Origin: Polynucleobacter sp. 15G-AUS-farblos
GTDB lineage: Bacteria; Pseudomonadota; Gammaproteobacteria; Burkholderiales; Burkholderiaceae
Reading direction: 5' to 3'
Assembly (NCBI RefSeq): GCF_018882445.1
Contig: NZ_JACVOM010000004.1
Location: forward strand, 1 to 64,000
DNA length: 64,000 nucleotides
Position 1 is the first letter of the stretch. Each line of letters opens with the position of its first letter. Position numbers and translations under genes: made by a program. Positions 1-10,162 of the stretch are shown here, in pieces. The notes under the pieces are model-generated. The model ran no database searches. It saw only the letters and a list, made by a program, of their open reading frames with translations, and was not told where the DNA came from.

Positions 1-1945
1 TATTGGGCCCAAATGCTCGTGCCTCAAGAGTCAAGGCAAATTGCTCTGGAAGGGCCTGCATAAATACTAGGCTAACCTCTTTACCAATCGACCAAGTACC
101 CCAAGACTCTGGGGGCAGGTAGAGGCCTTGAATTAATTTCACATTCCTTAGATCCAATATCTTCCCGCTAAAGTCAACCTTAATTACACCTGTGCCACCG
201 CCTAATGTAAAGCCATTGAAATGGATTTGATTTTGAATATCAGCGGACATCAAATGTTTATCCATCAGTAGAACCCAATGTTTCTCCTTTGGAAGCATAT
301 TTTTCTCATAAACTGCATCACCGGAAATAACCTGCAATGAAGCGTCAGGTGCATTCAAATAAAATAACACTCTAGATAATTCAATGGGGTTATCTCCAAC
401 CACCACTAATTGGGATAGCTCCTCTTTATTCAAAATTTGCTTTATTGCTAATCCAGCCCGATCATATTGATCAGCAACAGTACGCTGAAAAATATTTTGA
501 TTAGTAGCAAACGATCCTGCAATAAGCAGAATCGGAGCAATCGCCCATAAAAATAACAGCGCAGATCCTGATTTAAATTTAGGCCACAAGGCTAATGACG
601 CTAGAGCCAATCCAAAGACTATATAAAATAACCAGTCCCACTGAATCACACCTCTTACTTCAGGCGCATCAATTGCCGAAGGCATATAGGGAGCCATAGA
701 TTTCCATCCAGCCCATAAAACTAATAGAACCATCAAGCCCCATAGGCATAAACCAATCCAACCTGATTTATTGGTGAAAAAAATTTTCGTATCTGTTGCT
801 ATGACTGCTGGTAAAACCATTAAAAGAAGTGGAAAGGAAAAATTGTAATAACGCATATGTATACGCAGGATTTCACCGCCATAACTTAGGCTAATGAATC
901 CCGAATATAAGCTTGAAAATAATAAAAGTGATGCCACAAAAATAAAGGCGAACCACGCATATCTTCTCTGTATACACAAACTTGGATTTTTACGTGCGCC
1001 AACGCTAAGAGACTGAAAAATAATGAGCAAGGGAATCCCATATAAAAGAGATAGGCCCAAAATGTGTCCTCGTAAATTTACTAACCAAAAATACATTAAA
1101 CTCGAAAACCCATTAGCCCACTTCGGAATTAAGGAGATGCTGTCACTCTGACTGGATAAGCTAGCTGTTGAAATACCGCTTAATTGGATTGAATCGCCAA
1201 GACCAGCTGTTGCTGCACTCGCAAAATGCATGGTTGTAGCTGAGTAAAGATGCCCTAATAAGCTTAAACCAGTAGCACCAGCAATTAAATACCCAAGTGT
1301 CATTTTAATAATCAAGGCCCCAATGCAGATGGCCAGAAAAGAATATGCAAATTTACTCCAGCGAAATAATTCTTGGCCTCTAAATAAAATTATTAAATAA
1401 AAGATTGTAGGAATGAGTAGAAACACCCCATGAGGCTTAATAAGCATGCATAAGCCGATTAGTGTCCCAACCCCTAACCATGATGAAATTCGTGAGTCAC
1501 TATTTAAGCTCAGTGCAAACCATGCAAATGCCCAAAAAGCAAAAAAGTACATTGCTTCTGGCATAAAGTTTGCCGTATATATATTGATCGGTCCAACCAA
1601 AGCAAGAATAGTTATATACCTGGCTAATGATTTACTACAAACCCTTTTAGCTGTTTGATAAATGAAAGGGCAGGCAAGAATAAAGAAAAGCGTATTGAGA
1701 ATGCGTGCGCAGGATAAAAAACCATCTCCGCAAAAATTAGTTAAGCGATAGATTAATAAATAAAGATAATTTGCAATTGGGGACTGCGCTATGGGCATCA
1801 GTCGCGCACTCGTGCTATAGGTATATTCATCAGCAAAAATACTTGGATATAGGGCACTATTACGCATCAAAATGAAAGCAGCAGTCCCAAATACCAAAAA
1901 GTAAAATATCTTGGAGCTGAGTATCAGGTGCTTTAGAATGCCCAT
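1..1945 (-). CDS. GT-C type membrane glycosyltransferase, partial (3' end outside window)
   Basis: An open frame of 648 codons runs from ATG 1945 to the window edge without a stop, so the C-terminus is missing. The product starts with MGILKHLILSSK and a membrane segment, then a short periplasmic-type loop containing FADEYTYS. An acidic DE pair there is typical of the first loop of GT-C enzymes (GT39/ArnT/PMT-like), which use polyprenyl-linked donors. Many hydrophobic segments follow. The last visible part reads PPESWGTWSIGKEVSL, which matches the start of the C-terminal module in the proteins at 3503-5764 and 5799-7904. No good Shine-Dalgarno is seen, but this is the only plausible ATG at the start of the frame. 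Donor and acceptor are unknown. Confidence 0.75.
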   Translation of the reverse strand, partial: MGILKHLILSSKIFYFLVFGTAAFILMRNSALYPSIFADEYTYSTSARLMPIAQSPIANYLYLLIYRLTNFCGDGFLSCARILNTLFFILACPFIYQTAKRVCSKSLARYITILALVGPINIYTANFMPEAMYFFAFWAFAWFALSLNSDSRISSWLGVGTLIGLCMLIKPHGVFLLIPTIFYLIILFRGQELFRWSKFAYSFLAICIGALIIKMTLGYLIAGATGLSLLGHLYSATTMHFASAATAGLGDSIQLSGISTASLSSQSDSISLIPKWANGFSSLMYFWLVNLRGHILGLSLLYGIPLLIIFQSLSVGARKNPSLCIQRRYAWFAFIFVASLLLFSSLYSGFISLSYGGEILRIHMRYYNFSFPLLLMVLPAVIATDTKIFFTNKSGWIGLCLWGLMVLLVLWAGWKSMAPYMPSAIDAPEVRGVIQWDWLFYIVFGLALASLALWPKFKSGSALLFLWAIAPILLIAGSFATNQNIFQRTVADQYDRAGLAIKQILNKEELSQLVVVGDNPIELSRVLFYLNAPDASLQVISGDAVYEKNMLPKEKHWVLLMDKHLMSADIQNQIHFNGFTLGGGTGVIKVDFSGKILDLRNVKLIQGLYLPPESWGTWSIGKEVSLVFMQALPEQFALTLEARAFGPN

Positions 1946-2066
1946 ACTGCATCTTTCATTTATGAATAATCCCAATTAATTGTGTAATTATAGAATTACT
2001 AAGGCCTGAGATTTTTGATACGCCCTTAGAAGCAAAAAAATGCCAACGCTAATATCAGCACTTATC

Positions 2067-2091
2067 CTCTTTTTAGTGCATTTAAAAAGAG
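2067..2091. other. Inverted repeat in the gap between two convergently read glycan genes
   Basis: CTCTTTTTA (2067-2075) and TAAAAAGAG (2083-2091) form a perfect 9-bp stem around a 7-base loop. It lies in the AT-rich 187-bp gap downstream of the acyltransferase gene and upstream of the 1-1945 gene, both read on the minus strand. It has no G/C-rich core, so it would be a weak terminator at best. Nothing else was recognised in this gap. Confidence 0.3.
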
Positions 2092-2132
2092 TTTTGGTTG
2101 ATATATAGCGGTAAATGAGAAATGGGAATAAT

Positions 2133-3296
2133 CTAAGGGGTAATTAACTTAGGTCGACGTATCCATCTTCTCGATAGTTCACGGCACGGTTTCTCAATCC
2201 CGTAATAAGTCAAGCTACTCACAACTAATAGCAGTATAAAAAAGAATCCATATTTAATTAGTCCGTCAACAAAACTACTAGGAAAAGCTAAATTAATACC
2301 AGAGGTTTTCTCCAGGATTCTATATAAAGAAGAGTAGCCGTGTAATCTTCTCAGAAATTCTTCGCATAAAAAAATACAGGCTAATTGCGCCATATATAAA
2401 GAGTATGAAATCTCGCCCAACCAAAGCAGCGGCCTACTCAATAAAATCTTTTGAAACCAACTTGCGCTTGAAAATTCAATAGCCAATATCAGGCCAGCGG
2501 TCAGAAGATAAATAAATGATTCATAGACATGATCACCACTGGGGCACCACTCTAGATAAATTCCAATGGCTATAAATAGAAGTGGGGCAAGCGCACGAGG
2601 ACATTGCCACTTTTTATAATGGACTCGAATGGTATTGGAAAGTGCGGAAGCGAGGCATCCAATCAAAAAGCCAGCAAGGCAGCGTAATAAATCTCGAAAA
2701 CCATGTAGTTCGTTAAAAAATAGCAAGCCCCAAGATATCAAAGCTATCAAGCCGAACATTACTAGACTGTGACGCCCTCGCCTGGATTGATCTGAGCATG
2801 CACGTTCACCCCAATAAATAATTAAAGCAAACAACAAGTAAGTATAAAACTCGACACTAATAGACCAGGCTGGGTAATTTAAGGTGATGGCATTTCCAGT
2901 AGGGCCAATAGCTTGCACCAAAAAAAGATGCTCAAAGAAAGCTGTTTTCATCTCCTGCCAAGGAGTAGCAACTGCGCCTAAAAAAAAGAGTAGGAAAATT
3001 AAATGCACTGGGTACAAGCGAGCCCAACGTAAAAACTGAAAACGCCATACGCTTGCCCCAGTTTTTAAGTGCAACCCATACGCTTTGTAAATCAGAAAAC
3101 CTGAAATAACAAAGAATAGATCTACCATCAAATAGCCCTTTTGAATTATGCCGATATATTCTTTACCAGTATTCCATCCGGGAGCATGAAATAGGACTAC
3201 CAACAATGCAGCAAGCCCCCTAATACTTTCCAATTCACCAATAAATGGCCGTGGTTCAAAAGTTTCGGCTCTATGAATATCGGTAATCTGTGTCAC
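2133..3296 (-). CDS. Acyltransferase 3 family membrane protein (OafA/WecH type)
   Basis: The 387-residue product has the acyltransferase-3 N-terminus: an ESIRGLAALLVVLFHAP stretch with the family's conserved His in the first membrane helix, then DLFFVISGFLIYK. About ten hydrophobic helices follow. Members move acetyl or other acyl groups onto surface sugars such as O-antigen or exopolysaccharide. There is no extra SGNH domain, unlike the paralogue at 7919-9970. The start is GTG at 3296, because the frame has no in-frame ATG before the conserved region. It is divergent from the gene at 3503 across a 206-bp gap that holds both promoters, where I see no clear -35/-10 pair. The substrate is unknown. 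Confidence 0.85.
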   Translation of the reverse strand: MTQITDIHRAETFEPRPFIGELESIRGLAALLVVLFHAPGWNTGKEYIGIIQKGYLMVDLFFVISGFLIYKAYGLHLKTGASVWRFQFLRWARLYPVHLIFLLFFLGAVATPWQEMKTAFFEHLFLVQAIGPTGNAITLNYPAWSISVEFYTYLLFALIIYWGERACSDQSRRGRHSLVMFGLIALISWGLLFFNELHGFRDLLRCLAGFLIGCLASALSNTIRVHYKKWQCPRALAPLLFIAIGIYLEWCPSGDHVYESFIYLLTAGLILAIEFSSASWFQKILLSRPLLWLGEISYSLYMAQLACIFLCEEFLRRLHGYSSLYRILEKTSGINLAFPSSFVDGLIKYGFFFILLLVVSSLTYYGIEKPCRELSRRWIRRPKLITP

Positions 3297-3502
3297 TCAA
3301 GAAAATCCAAAAAATTGAAATGCGATTTATACCCCAGTAAATTAAAGGGCATGACTGGCCTATTTATATTATTACAGATCAAAAATCATTCCGCCCAAAT
3401 ATCATCCATCAAGCCCTTTTAAACACCTTTATGACACTGAAGAACTGGGCAAATCTCTCAAATAGATAGCTAGTTTGCTTATTCACCTAAAATAAAGTTC
3501 TT

Positions 3503-5764
3503 ATGTTAGAGACAACCTTGTTTAATACCTCTCGGAGCTTGGCGTTACAAAAGCGGAGACTTTCTGATTGGAAGATTTTTAGTCTTTTTTTTGCAGCTAG
3601 TTTTATTGGGGTAAGCCTACGGTCTTTAGGCTGGTTTACGGCTATCTCCGGGGATTTAGTAGACCCACGGTTAAACAGTATTTTTTTAGAGCATGTTTAT
3701 AGTTGGCTCTTAGGTCGCTGGCCTTCCCTATGGAACGCGCCATTTTTTTACCCTTTTGAAAATGTATTCGCTTTTAGTGACAACCACTTTGGCTCCGTAA
3801 TTTTTTACGTTCCTTGGCGCCTACTAGGCTTTGGTCGAGAGATGGCCATGGCTCTATGGATTGCCATTGGTTGTGCTCTTAATTTTCTCTCGGCATACTG
3901 GGTTCTGCGACGCCTATCTTTTTCAGCGCTAGCATCTGGAGTTGGTGCTTTTTTATTTGCCTCAAGCTTGCCTACTTTAGGCGAGCCTGATCATGCTCAA
4001 CTCATTTACCGTTTTGCCATCCCTTTATCGTTTTACTATTTTTGGTTAGCGATTGGGAACATAAACCAAACTTCGAGTTCTGATAGTAATGTAAGCAACC
4101 TTTATCGGCCAGCCTTATTGGGCTGGTCACTACTATGGGCTACTGAGCAACTTTATTGCTCAATTTATTTAGGCATCTTTTTAGTCTATCTATTGCTTGC
4201 TACTGCGATTGCACAGCTTGTCCTATCTCCTAAGGGCTATCTGCGTAATCTTTGGAAAAGCTGGCAAATAACTCAAACTAGATCTAAATTTATAGGAATT
4301 GCACTTAGCACTGTATCGATAATTGGAATTGCTACCCTCTTGCTAAAGTACCTTATGGTGGCAAAGGATTATGGCTATAGCTGGAGTACAGATGAAATAC
4401 TGAGTATGCTGCCACGCTTGACTAGCTATTTGATTGCTGATCGTTCAAGCATCAGTGCCTTTGTTGGGGCGAGCGTGGATAACATTGCATGGCGTGCCCC
4501 ACATCAACTATTTATTGGCATTGGTCCAGCCATTGCACTCATCTGCGGCCTCATCTTTACGTGGAATAAAACTCAGCTGTCGTTTCTAGATGAGCCTAGT
4601 AGGCGTATTAAATATTTAGGTAAGATTGCCAGCTTCACCCTTGTTTTGCTTTTTATCGCAACCATCAGTATTGCGGATCACTCTATCTATTCTTATCTGC
4701 TCAAGCTGCCAGGTATTAATGGACTTCGCGTGGTAACTCGCATAATCCTAGTGATGTTGTTACCCATATCGATATTAGCTGCAATCGCAGCACAATATGT
4801 ACAATTGCAAATCCTCTTACGACCACCGCAAAAATTAATTCAGCGCAATCTGAGCATTGGCGCCGTTACCATCTTAATTTGTGCAGAGTCTTTATTTTGC
4901 CAAATCCCCACCACTCCATTTAGCACCTGGCAGCAAAGGATCGACACAGCACGTACATTATTGCCAAACTCTTTGGATCCTGACGCCATTTTATTTAGCA
5001 CTCAAAAACTCAATGAATGGGATTACATGACAAGCTTAGATGCAATGATCCTAGCTCAAGATCTAGGAGTGCCCACAATCAATGGTTTTTCAGGGCAATC
5101 ACCTCCCGGCAAAGTCTACCGCGCGCCAGATAGATGTTTTACAGAAATTGATCGCTTACAAGCTTATGCTCAGTATCGCCATCTTGATCCCGAGCAAGTA
5201 CAAGCACTTGCCAAGCGCATAGTAGTTCTCAATACCGATCAACTGCGCCCACGTCCGAACTTTGGGATGGCCTCCATTGAACCTGGGCAATCGATCGATT
5301 TTTCCAATCGCGTTAAGGATGCTGACCGCCCAATAGAATTTATCTGCGGCTGGTCACACCCTGATACTTGGGGTCGCTGGTCCACACGTGCAATTGCTAA
5401 GCTAGCCGTTCCCTTGCCCACTGGCATTGCTGATAACGCCAATACTCCATCCGCCAAAACTATTATAGTCAAAGTACGCGCTCTGATTGATACAAAAAAT
5501 CCCCAGCAAAGGGTTGATATTTGGGTTGATGGCTTTTACCAAAAGAGTGTAGTTTTGAAAAATGGGGGTGAGCAACTTAACACCATTGATGTAACCATTC
5601 CACCGCATACGGATAAATATGCTCTACTTGAATTTAGACTACCGGATCGGATAAGCACCAAAATCCTCGGCCCTCAATTTAAACAAGTTTTAGGCGGCAC
5701 ACTGAATACCGCATCAGATGAACGCGAGCCCGCAATAGGCATTGTGTCCATTCAATTCCAGTAA
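3503..5764 (+). CDS. Large GT-C-like membrane protein with C-terminal beta-rich module
   Basis: The 753-residue product has about 11 hydrophobic segments up to residue ~460, then a soluble part. The loop after the first helix contains WNAPFFYPFENVFAFSDNH, a pattern seen in uncharacterised GT-C-like families. From about residue 600 to the end lies a module starting CGWSHPDTWGRWS (about 615-627), with QRVDIWVDG and LPDRIS in its middle and DEREPAIGI near the end. The same landmarks occur in the next gene and in part at the left window edge. The module may correspond to the domain catalogued as DUF7024, but that name is from memory. A T8 tract lies at 3585-3592. It is followed 34 bp later by the gene at 5799, probably in one operon. 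The substrate is unknown. Confidence 0.75.
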   Translation: MLETTLFNTSRSLALQKRRLSDWKIFSLFFAASFIGVSLRSLGWFTAISGDLVDPRLNSIFLEHVYSWLLGRWPSLWNAPFFYPFENVFAFSDNHFGSVIFYVPWRLLGFGREMAMALWIAIGCALNFLSAYWVLRRLSFSALASGVGAFLFASSLPTLGEPDHAQLIYRFAIPLSFYYFWLAIGNINQTSSSDSNVSNLYRPALLGWSLLWATEQLYCSIYLGIFLVYLLLATAIAQLVLSPKGYLRNLWKSWQITQTRSKFIGIALSTVSIIGIATLLLKYLMVAKDYGYSWSTDEILSMLPRLTSYLIADRSSISAFVGASVDNIAWRAPHQLFIGIGPAIALICGLIFTWNKTQLSFLDEPSRRIKYLGKIASFTLVLLFIATISIADHSIYSYLLKLPGINGLRVVTRIILVMLLPISILAAIAAQYVQLQILLRPPQKLIQRNLSIGAVTILICAESLFCQIPTTPFSTWQQRIDTARTLLPNSLDPDAILFSTQKLNEWDYMTSLDAMILAQDLGVPTINGFSGQSPPGKVYRAPDRCFTEIDRLQAYAQYRHLDPEQVQALAKRIVVLNTDQLRPRPNFGMASIEPGQSIDFSNRVKDADRPIEFICGWSHPDTWGRWSTRAIAKLAVPLPTGIADNANTPSAKTIIVKVRALIDTKNPQQRVDIWVDGFYQKSVVLKNGGEQLNTIDVTIPPHTDKYALLEFRLPDRISTKILGPQFKQVLGGTLNTASDEREPAIGIVSIQFQ

Positions 5765-5798
5765 GCTAGACATATATCGTTCATAGGCCTCACCCACA

Positions 5799-7904
5799 AT
5801 GGATATCCACTCCTTTTTTGATTCTCATAATCGCAAAGCTAGAGCATGGTGTGTTAGCTTATTTTTTCTCTGTTGGTTTGCGCTGGGAATTTCCATATAT
5901 AAACAATATGGAATCTCTTGGGATGAAAGTATCGAACGAACTACAGGTATCGTATCAGTTAACTATATTGGGGATAAACTTCATCTATCTCCAATAATTA
6001 ATAATGAAACGCTAAGTAGATTTAAGCACCACCAGCTTGAAACCTATCCAGATCGCGTCTTTGGCCCCCTGTTTGGTATTATCTCCGTTGTACTTGAGCG
6101 CGCACTTCATATTGGTGGGGGCTGGAATGAAAAGGAGATTTTTCAATTTCGCCATCTTTTGACTTTCTTGATCGTACTAGGGGGAGGTTTTGCTATCTTT
6201 CGCCTATCTGAGAGGCGCTTTAGCGATTGGAGAATTGGTCTACTAACCCTTTCTTTTTTTGTACTTAGCCCGCGCTTCTTTGCAGAGTCCTTTTATAACA
6301 ATAAAGATTTAGTATTTTTATCTGTATTTGCAATTGCCACCAATTGCATGATTCAATTTATTTTAAAACCTCAGTTTGGGGCAATGATATTTGCAGCATT
6401 TACTGCGGCAATCGTTATTGACATTCGCATTACTGGCATCGTTTTACCAGCAGTGACCCTCACGATTCTGATCCTCAGGGCGACCAAAAAGGAAATTTTA
6501 TGGTCTGCTATCGGCAAGATGGGGGCGCTGTACCTAATAGCCATTGCAATTGCTATTGTGGCAATGTGGCCCTGGCTTTGGTCTTCACCATTGCCTCGAT
6601 TCCTTGAAGCACTCAAGGCATTTTCTCGATGGACTAGATCGGATTCCTTATTATTTTTTATGGGGCAATTTATTCGATCTACCCAGCTACCATGGGAATA
6701 TGCGCCTGTATGGATTGCCATTACAACACCCCTACTTTATTTATTCACATTTTTAATCGGGGCACTTGCGACTATTTTTCAATTTCTCAAAAAACCATTC
6801 TCCCTTTGGGCCTCTGAAGAGCAATTGCAAGATCTAATTTTTGTGGGGCTGTGTGCTAGCCCAGTTTTAGCAGTGATCTTTTTACACTCTGTTATTTACG
6901 ATGGCTGGCGACATCTATATTTTATCTACCCCTCCATACTATTATTGGCTACTAAAGGTTGCATCATCATTTGGCGAAAGTTTCGCGCCTATCCCCCGCT
7001 GCGCATTAGCTCGACAGTGATTTTAATCGTCTCAGTGTTATTAACTGCCAACTGGATGGTCCATGCTCATCCTTTGCAAAATGTTTATTTTAATGCTCTT
7101 GTTGGCAAAAACTGGAAATCTAAGTTTGATGTAGATTATTGGGGGCTGGCAAATCGACAGGCACTTGAATATATTCTTGAGGCAGATCCAAGAAATACCA
7201 TCACTGTTTTTGCAGGTAGTGATTCAGATTTAAATATCTCTGCAATTATCCTAGATCCTAACGATCGTGTGAGAATTTTGGTTGTTAATCAGCTCAAGCA
7301 GGCTGATTACATCATTACAAATTACCGTGCTAATCCAACCAACTATGCCCTTAAAGATCCGCAGTATAAGCTCATCTATGAAATCAAAATAGGGGATGAA
7401 ATAATTGAATCTGTCTTTAAAAATAATCATCGAGAAATGGGTGCGCCCGTACTTAAACTTAATGAAATTATTGACTTCAAGGACCCCTATAACTGCAGAC
7501 TTTTTCTAATGGGGATGCAAAAACCAATGCCCGATGTTTCTAGTTGGTCTTCTCAGGAGTCCTGGGGTGTTTGGGCAGAAGGGCGGCGGGCCTCTATTCG
7601 CTTTCCAATCTCCACATCCTTGCAGACTGCAAAATCACTTAATTTAACTCTCAATGCCTTAGTAACGCCTGGTTGGCCAACTCAGAGGGTCAATATTTAT
7701 GTAAATGGGAAATTAAATCAAACGGCAATACTTACAAGCAACTTGAATAATGTTATTCATATACCCTTGACCAGTAGCGATTTGAAAGCTGAAGCTATTA
7801 CTGTCAATTTTTTACTTCCAGACAGAGTTACTCCAAGCAAACTTGGCATTGCAAATGATGACCGCGAACTATCTGTAGGCATTACCAGCGCAGTGTTTCA
7901 CTAG
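5799..7904 (+). CDS. GT39-like (PMT/ArnT-type) membrane glycosyltransferase with C-terminal beta-rich module
   Basis: The 701-residue product has a first membrane segment followed by QYGISWDESIERTTG. The DE pair is in the expected place for the catalytic loop of GT-C transferases of the dolichyl-phosphate-mannose transferase superfamily. Further features typical of the family are RHLLTFL, FYNNKD and about ten helices. The last ~125 residues repeat the landmarks of the upstream gene: SSWSSQESWGVWAEG (about 582-596), QRVNIYVNG, LPDRVTPSKLG and DDRELSVGI. The enzyme probably transfers a sugar from a polyprenyl-phosphate donor in the periplasm. Its gene ends 14 bp from the convergent acyltransferase gene. 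Donor and acceptor are not predictable. Confidence 0.8.
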   Translation: MDIHSFFDSHNRKARAWCVSLFFLCWFALGISIYKQYGISWDESIERTTGIVSVNYIGDKLHLSPIINNETLSRFKHHQLETYPDRVFGPLFGIISVVLERALHIGGGWNEKEIFQFRHLLTFLIVLGGGFAIFRLSERRFSDWRIGLLTLSFFVLSPRFFAESFYNNKDLVFLSVFAIATNCMIQFILKPQFGAMIFAAFTAAIVIDIRITGIVLPAVTLTILILRATKKEILWSAIGKMGALYLIAIAIAIVAMWPWLWSSPLPRFLEALKAFSRWTRSDSLLFFMGQFIRSTQLPWEYAPVWIAITTPLLYLFTFLIGALATIFQFLKKPFSLWASEEQLQDLIFVGLCASPVLAVIFLHSVIYDGWRHLYFIYPSILLLATKGCIIIWRKFRAYPPLRISSTVILIVSVLLTANWMVHAHPLQNVYFNALVGKNWKSKFDVDYWGLANRQALEYILEADPRNTITVFAGSDSDLNISAIILDPNDRVRILVVNQLKQADYIITNYRANPTNYALKDPQYKLIYEIKIGDEIIESVFKNNHREMGAPVLKLNEIIDFKDPYNCRLFLMGMQKPMPDVSSWSSQESWGVWAEGRRASIRFPISTSLQTAKSLNLTLNALVTPGWPTQRVNIYVNGKLNQTAILTSNLNNVIHIPLTSSDLKAEAITVNFLLPDRVTPSKLGIANDDRELSVGITSAVFH

Positions 7905-7918
7905 GCTAACCAACTAAA

Positions 7919-9970
7919 CTATTTAGTGCTCGGGCTAGCATTACCAAATACCACCTCCTCTAATAAATTGCGCGCTACATACTCAGAAGCTGCGGGGCTA
8001 AAATGAACGTAATCAAAGGCGCTAATATCAACGAGCTTATCAGGGCCTACTCTCGTTAAACAACCCTGCTCATTACACATCAACTCAATGAGATCCACAT
8101 AATGGGTTGCGCCATCTTTTGGCCACTGACTTTTGAGCTCTTGATTGGTTTTGATGTACTTTAGATCAACTTCAGTCCAGGTCCGCTCAGGCGTGTCTTG
8201 CCAAAGCTTTCTGAGAATCAATTTAGGCAGAACGGTTTTCCAATGCGGCGCTGGTCCCATAAAGATGACTTTTTTGACACCATCTGCCTTGAGTTTTTCA
8301 GCAATGGTCTGCATAGTTTGAATATTTTGACCGCTCTCTTGTGATATCAAGACCACATCCGGCTTGAACTGAGCAATCGCTCCTAGCGTACGCCAATTCG
8401 AACGCCGACAAAAATCCGTATACGAATCGGTATTGGCATTGGGATCAGGTAGGCAGGTTGATGTTGCCACTTGTAATATTTGCCAATTTGCTGGCTTGAC
8501 TTGACTCAGGCCGTAACTGAGCATCTGCGCAGTTGAGTCGCCCCAAATCATCAACAAGGGATCATGCTCGTGCCCGCTGCTGCGATCAGGCTCATAGCAC
8601 TTTGGCGTAATGGGGTTGAAATCATAGAAGTTACATTCATGGCGATACTTTTTCAAAATATCAGCCTGGGTAAAGTAATTCCAATCAGGAGGGTTGTTCT
8701 CAAAATACTTGGCAAAGGCATTAGCCTCACCTGTGCGAATGCCATAGCCCTCAACACCATCTTGCTGGTAAATGGCAAACCCTGTTGCACCTACCAAGCA
8801 CATGGCAGCGATTAAACCGAGCGCCTTTACTTTAGCCCTGGCACCAAAACGCAAAGGGCTTTCAATCAAGCGATAAGTAAGCCAAGCCAATACAAAAGAA
8901 AGGATTACTGCCCCAACCTTGAGTCTCGGAAAATCCCCTTCAACAATTCGGACAAAGGAGAGTAATGGCCAATGCCAAAGGTAGAGTGGATAGCTAATCA
9001 CACCTATCCACACCATCAAGCGATTCGATAAGAGTGTGCGATTAATCAAGGCATCCTTACCTACCGCAATCAATAAAAATGCTCCTATAACTGGAATGAG
9101 AGCCCACCAGCCTGGGAATAACTTAAAGCGATTGAGCACATACATCCCGGCAATGAGAAGGATGATTGCTAATACGGAAATCGGGTTTGCCCACCGTGCT
9201 CGCCACCGCTCAAGGCGGTTAGCTTGATGCAAAGCCAGGTTAGCTAATAAAGCCCCAATCAAAAGCTCCCAGAACCGCGTTAGCGGGGAATAAAAAGCAG
9301 CCACTTGATTGCTCAATATCAATATCACATTAAGTGCGAATGATAGAACCGTAAGAATGCCAATCACCATCCATAACTTCTTGCCTAAATCTCTAGATAA
9401 GTTGCTAGATAAACTCTTGGCAGAATTTTGATCACTTACATCGGTTGATTTTGAATTTCCAACCAAGCGATATAAAACCATCAGAACTATCGGCCAGACG
9501 ATATAAAACTGCTCTTCAATACCGAGTGACCACAGATGAAGTAATGGCTTGCTGGCTGATTCATTATCAAAGTAACTACTGTCATGCCAAAGCACTAAGT
9601 TAGAAACAAAGCCTGCACCTGCAGCGACATGCTTACCTAACTGCGCATACTCATCCGATAGGAAAAAGAACCAACCACCAATTAAGGATGCTACGAGCAC
9701 AACAATCAGTGCAGGAAAGATTCTACGTATACGGCGAATATAAAAATCGGCGAGGCTAAAAGTGCCTGCCTCAAAGTTTTTAAACAAGATAGATGAAATC
9801 AAATATCCGGAAATGACAAAGAAAACATCCACCCCAATAAAGCCACCTGGAAACCATGCCGGAAAGGCATGAAAGGCCACCACCATGAGCACAGCGACCG
9901 CCCGCAATCCATCAATATCCGATCGATAGTGCAAAGCATGGTGCGGGGAGTTGGAATTGCTGGTGATCAA
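7919..9970 (-). CDS. O-acyltransferase of the OafA type with C-terminal SGNH domain
   Basis: The 683-residue product has an N-terminal acyltransferase-3 domain (YRSDIDGLRAVAVLMVVAFHA, then GVDVFFVISGYLIS) with about ten helices to residue ~400. A periplasmic SGNH-hydrolase-like domain follows. WGDSTAQM provides the nucleophilic Asp-Ser block I and DYVHFS near the end supplies the Asp-x-x-His pair. This two-domain design is that of Salmonella OafA, which acetylates O-antigen. The start must be TTG 9970 or a later TTG, because a stop lies upstream and no ATG precedes the conserved domain. It is divergent from the GT61 gene, so it may modify the same glycan. The acceptor sugar is unknown. Confidence 0.88.
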   Translation of the reverse strand: MITSNSNSPHHALHYRSDIDGLRAVAVLMVVAFHAFPAWFPGGFIGVDVFFVISGYLISSILFKNFEAGTFSLADFYIRRIRRIFPALIVVLVASLIGGWFFFLSDEYAQLGKHVAAGAGFVSNLVLWHDSSYFDNESASKPLLHLWSLGIEEQFYIVWPIVLMVLYRLVGNSKSTDVSDQNSAKSLSSNLSRDLGKKLWMVIGILTVLSFALNVILILSNQVAAFYSPLTRFWELLIGALLANLALHQANRLERWRARWANPISVLAIILLIAGMYVLNRFKLFPGWWALIPVIGAFLLIAVGKDALINRTLLSNRLMVWIGVISYPLYLWHWPLLSFVRIVEGDFPRLKVGAVILSFVLAWLTYRLIESPLRFGARAKVKALGLIAAMCLVGATGFAIYQQDGVEGYGIRTGEANAFAKYFENNPPDWNYFTQADILKKYRHECNFYDFNPITPKCYEPDRSSGHEHDPLLMIWGDSTAQMLSYGLSQVKPANWQILQVATSTCLPDPNANTDSYTDFCRRSNWRTLGAIAQFKPDVVLISQESGQNIQTMQTIAEKLKADGVKKVIFMGPAPHWKTVLPKLILRKLWQDTPERTWTEVDLKYIKTNQELKSQWPKDGATHYVDLIELMCNEQGCLTRVGPDKLVDISAFDYVHFSPAASEYVARNLLEEVVFGNASPSTK

Positions 9971-10162
9971 AGTGTGGGGGTAAGGGATTTAAGGAGTTAT
10001 TAAGGCTTACTGAAGTTAGGTTTGGGATGATGGCTTGCTAAATTCCAACTATTTTTACTCATTTTTAGCAAAAGCCGATCTTAAACGCTAAATCGAGTGA
10101 TTTAAGCCCAAGCGTATAAAATGACCTATCACTTCGGTGCATTCTAATTGCCCAGCACATTC

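Noticed and set aside
3297..3502. Clear promoters in the divergent gap between the acyltransferase and the 3503 gene
   Set aside because: Several TATATT/TAAAAT-like -10 boxes occur, but none has a well-spaced -35, so no promoter is called.
3585..3592. T8 tract in the 3503 gene as a phase-variation switch
   Set aside because: Eight Ts in an AT-rich gene is short for a contingency locus and the frame is intact; noted only as a possible slip site.
6371..6721. 116-residue minus-strand frame inside the 5799 gene
   Set aside because: No ribosome site or recognisable domain; it is the reverse of membrane-helix codons of a convincing gene.
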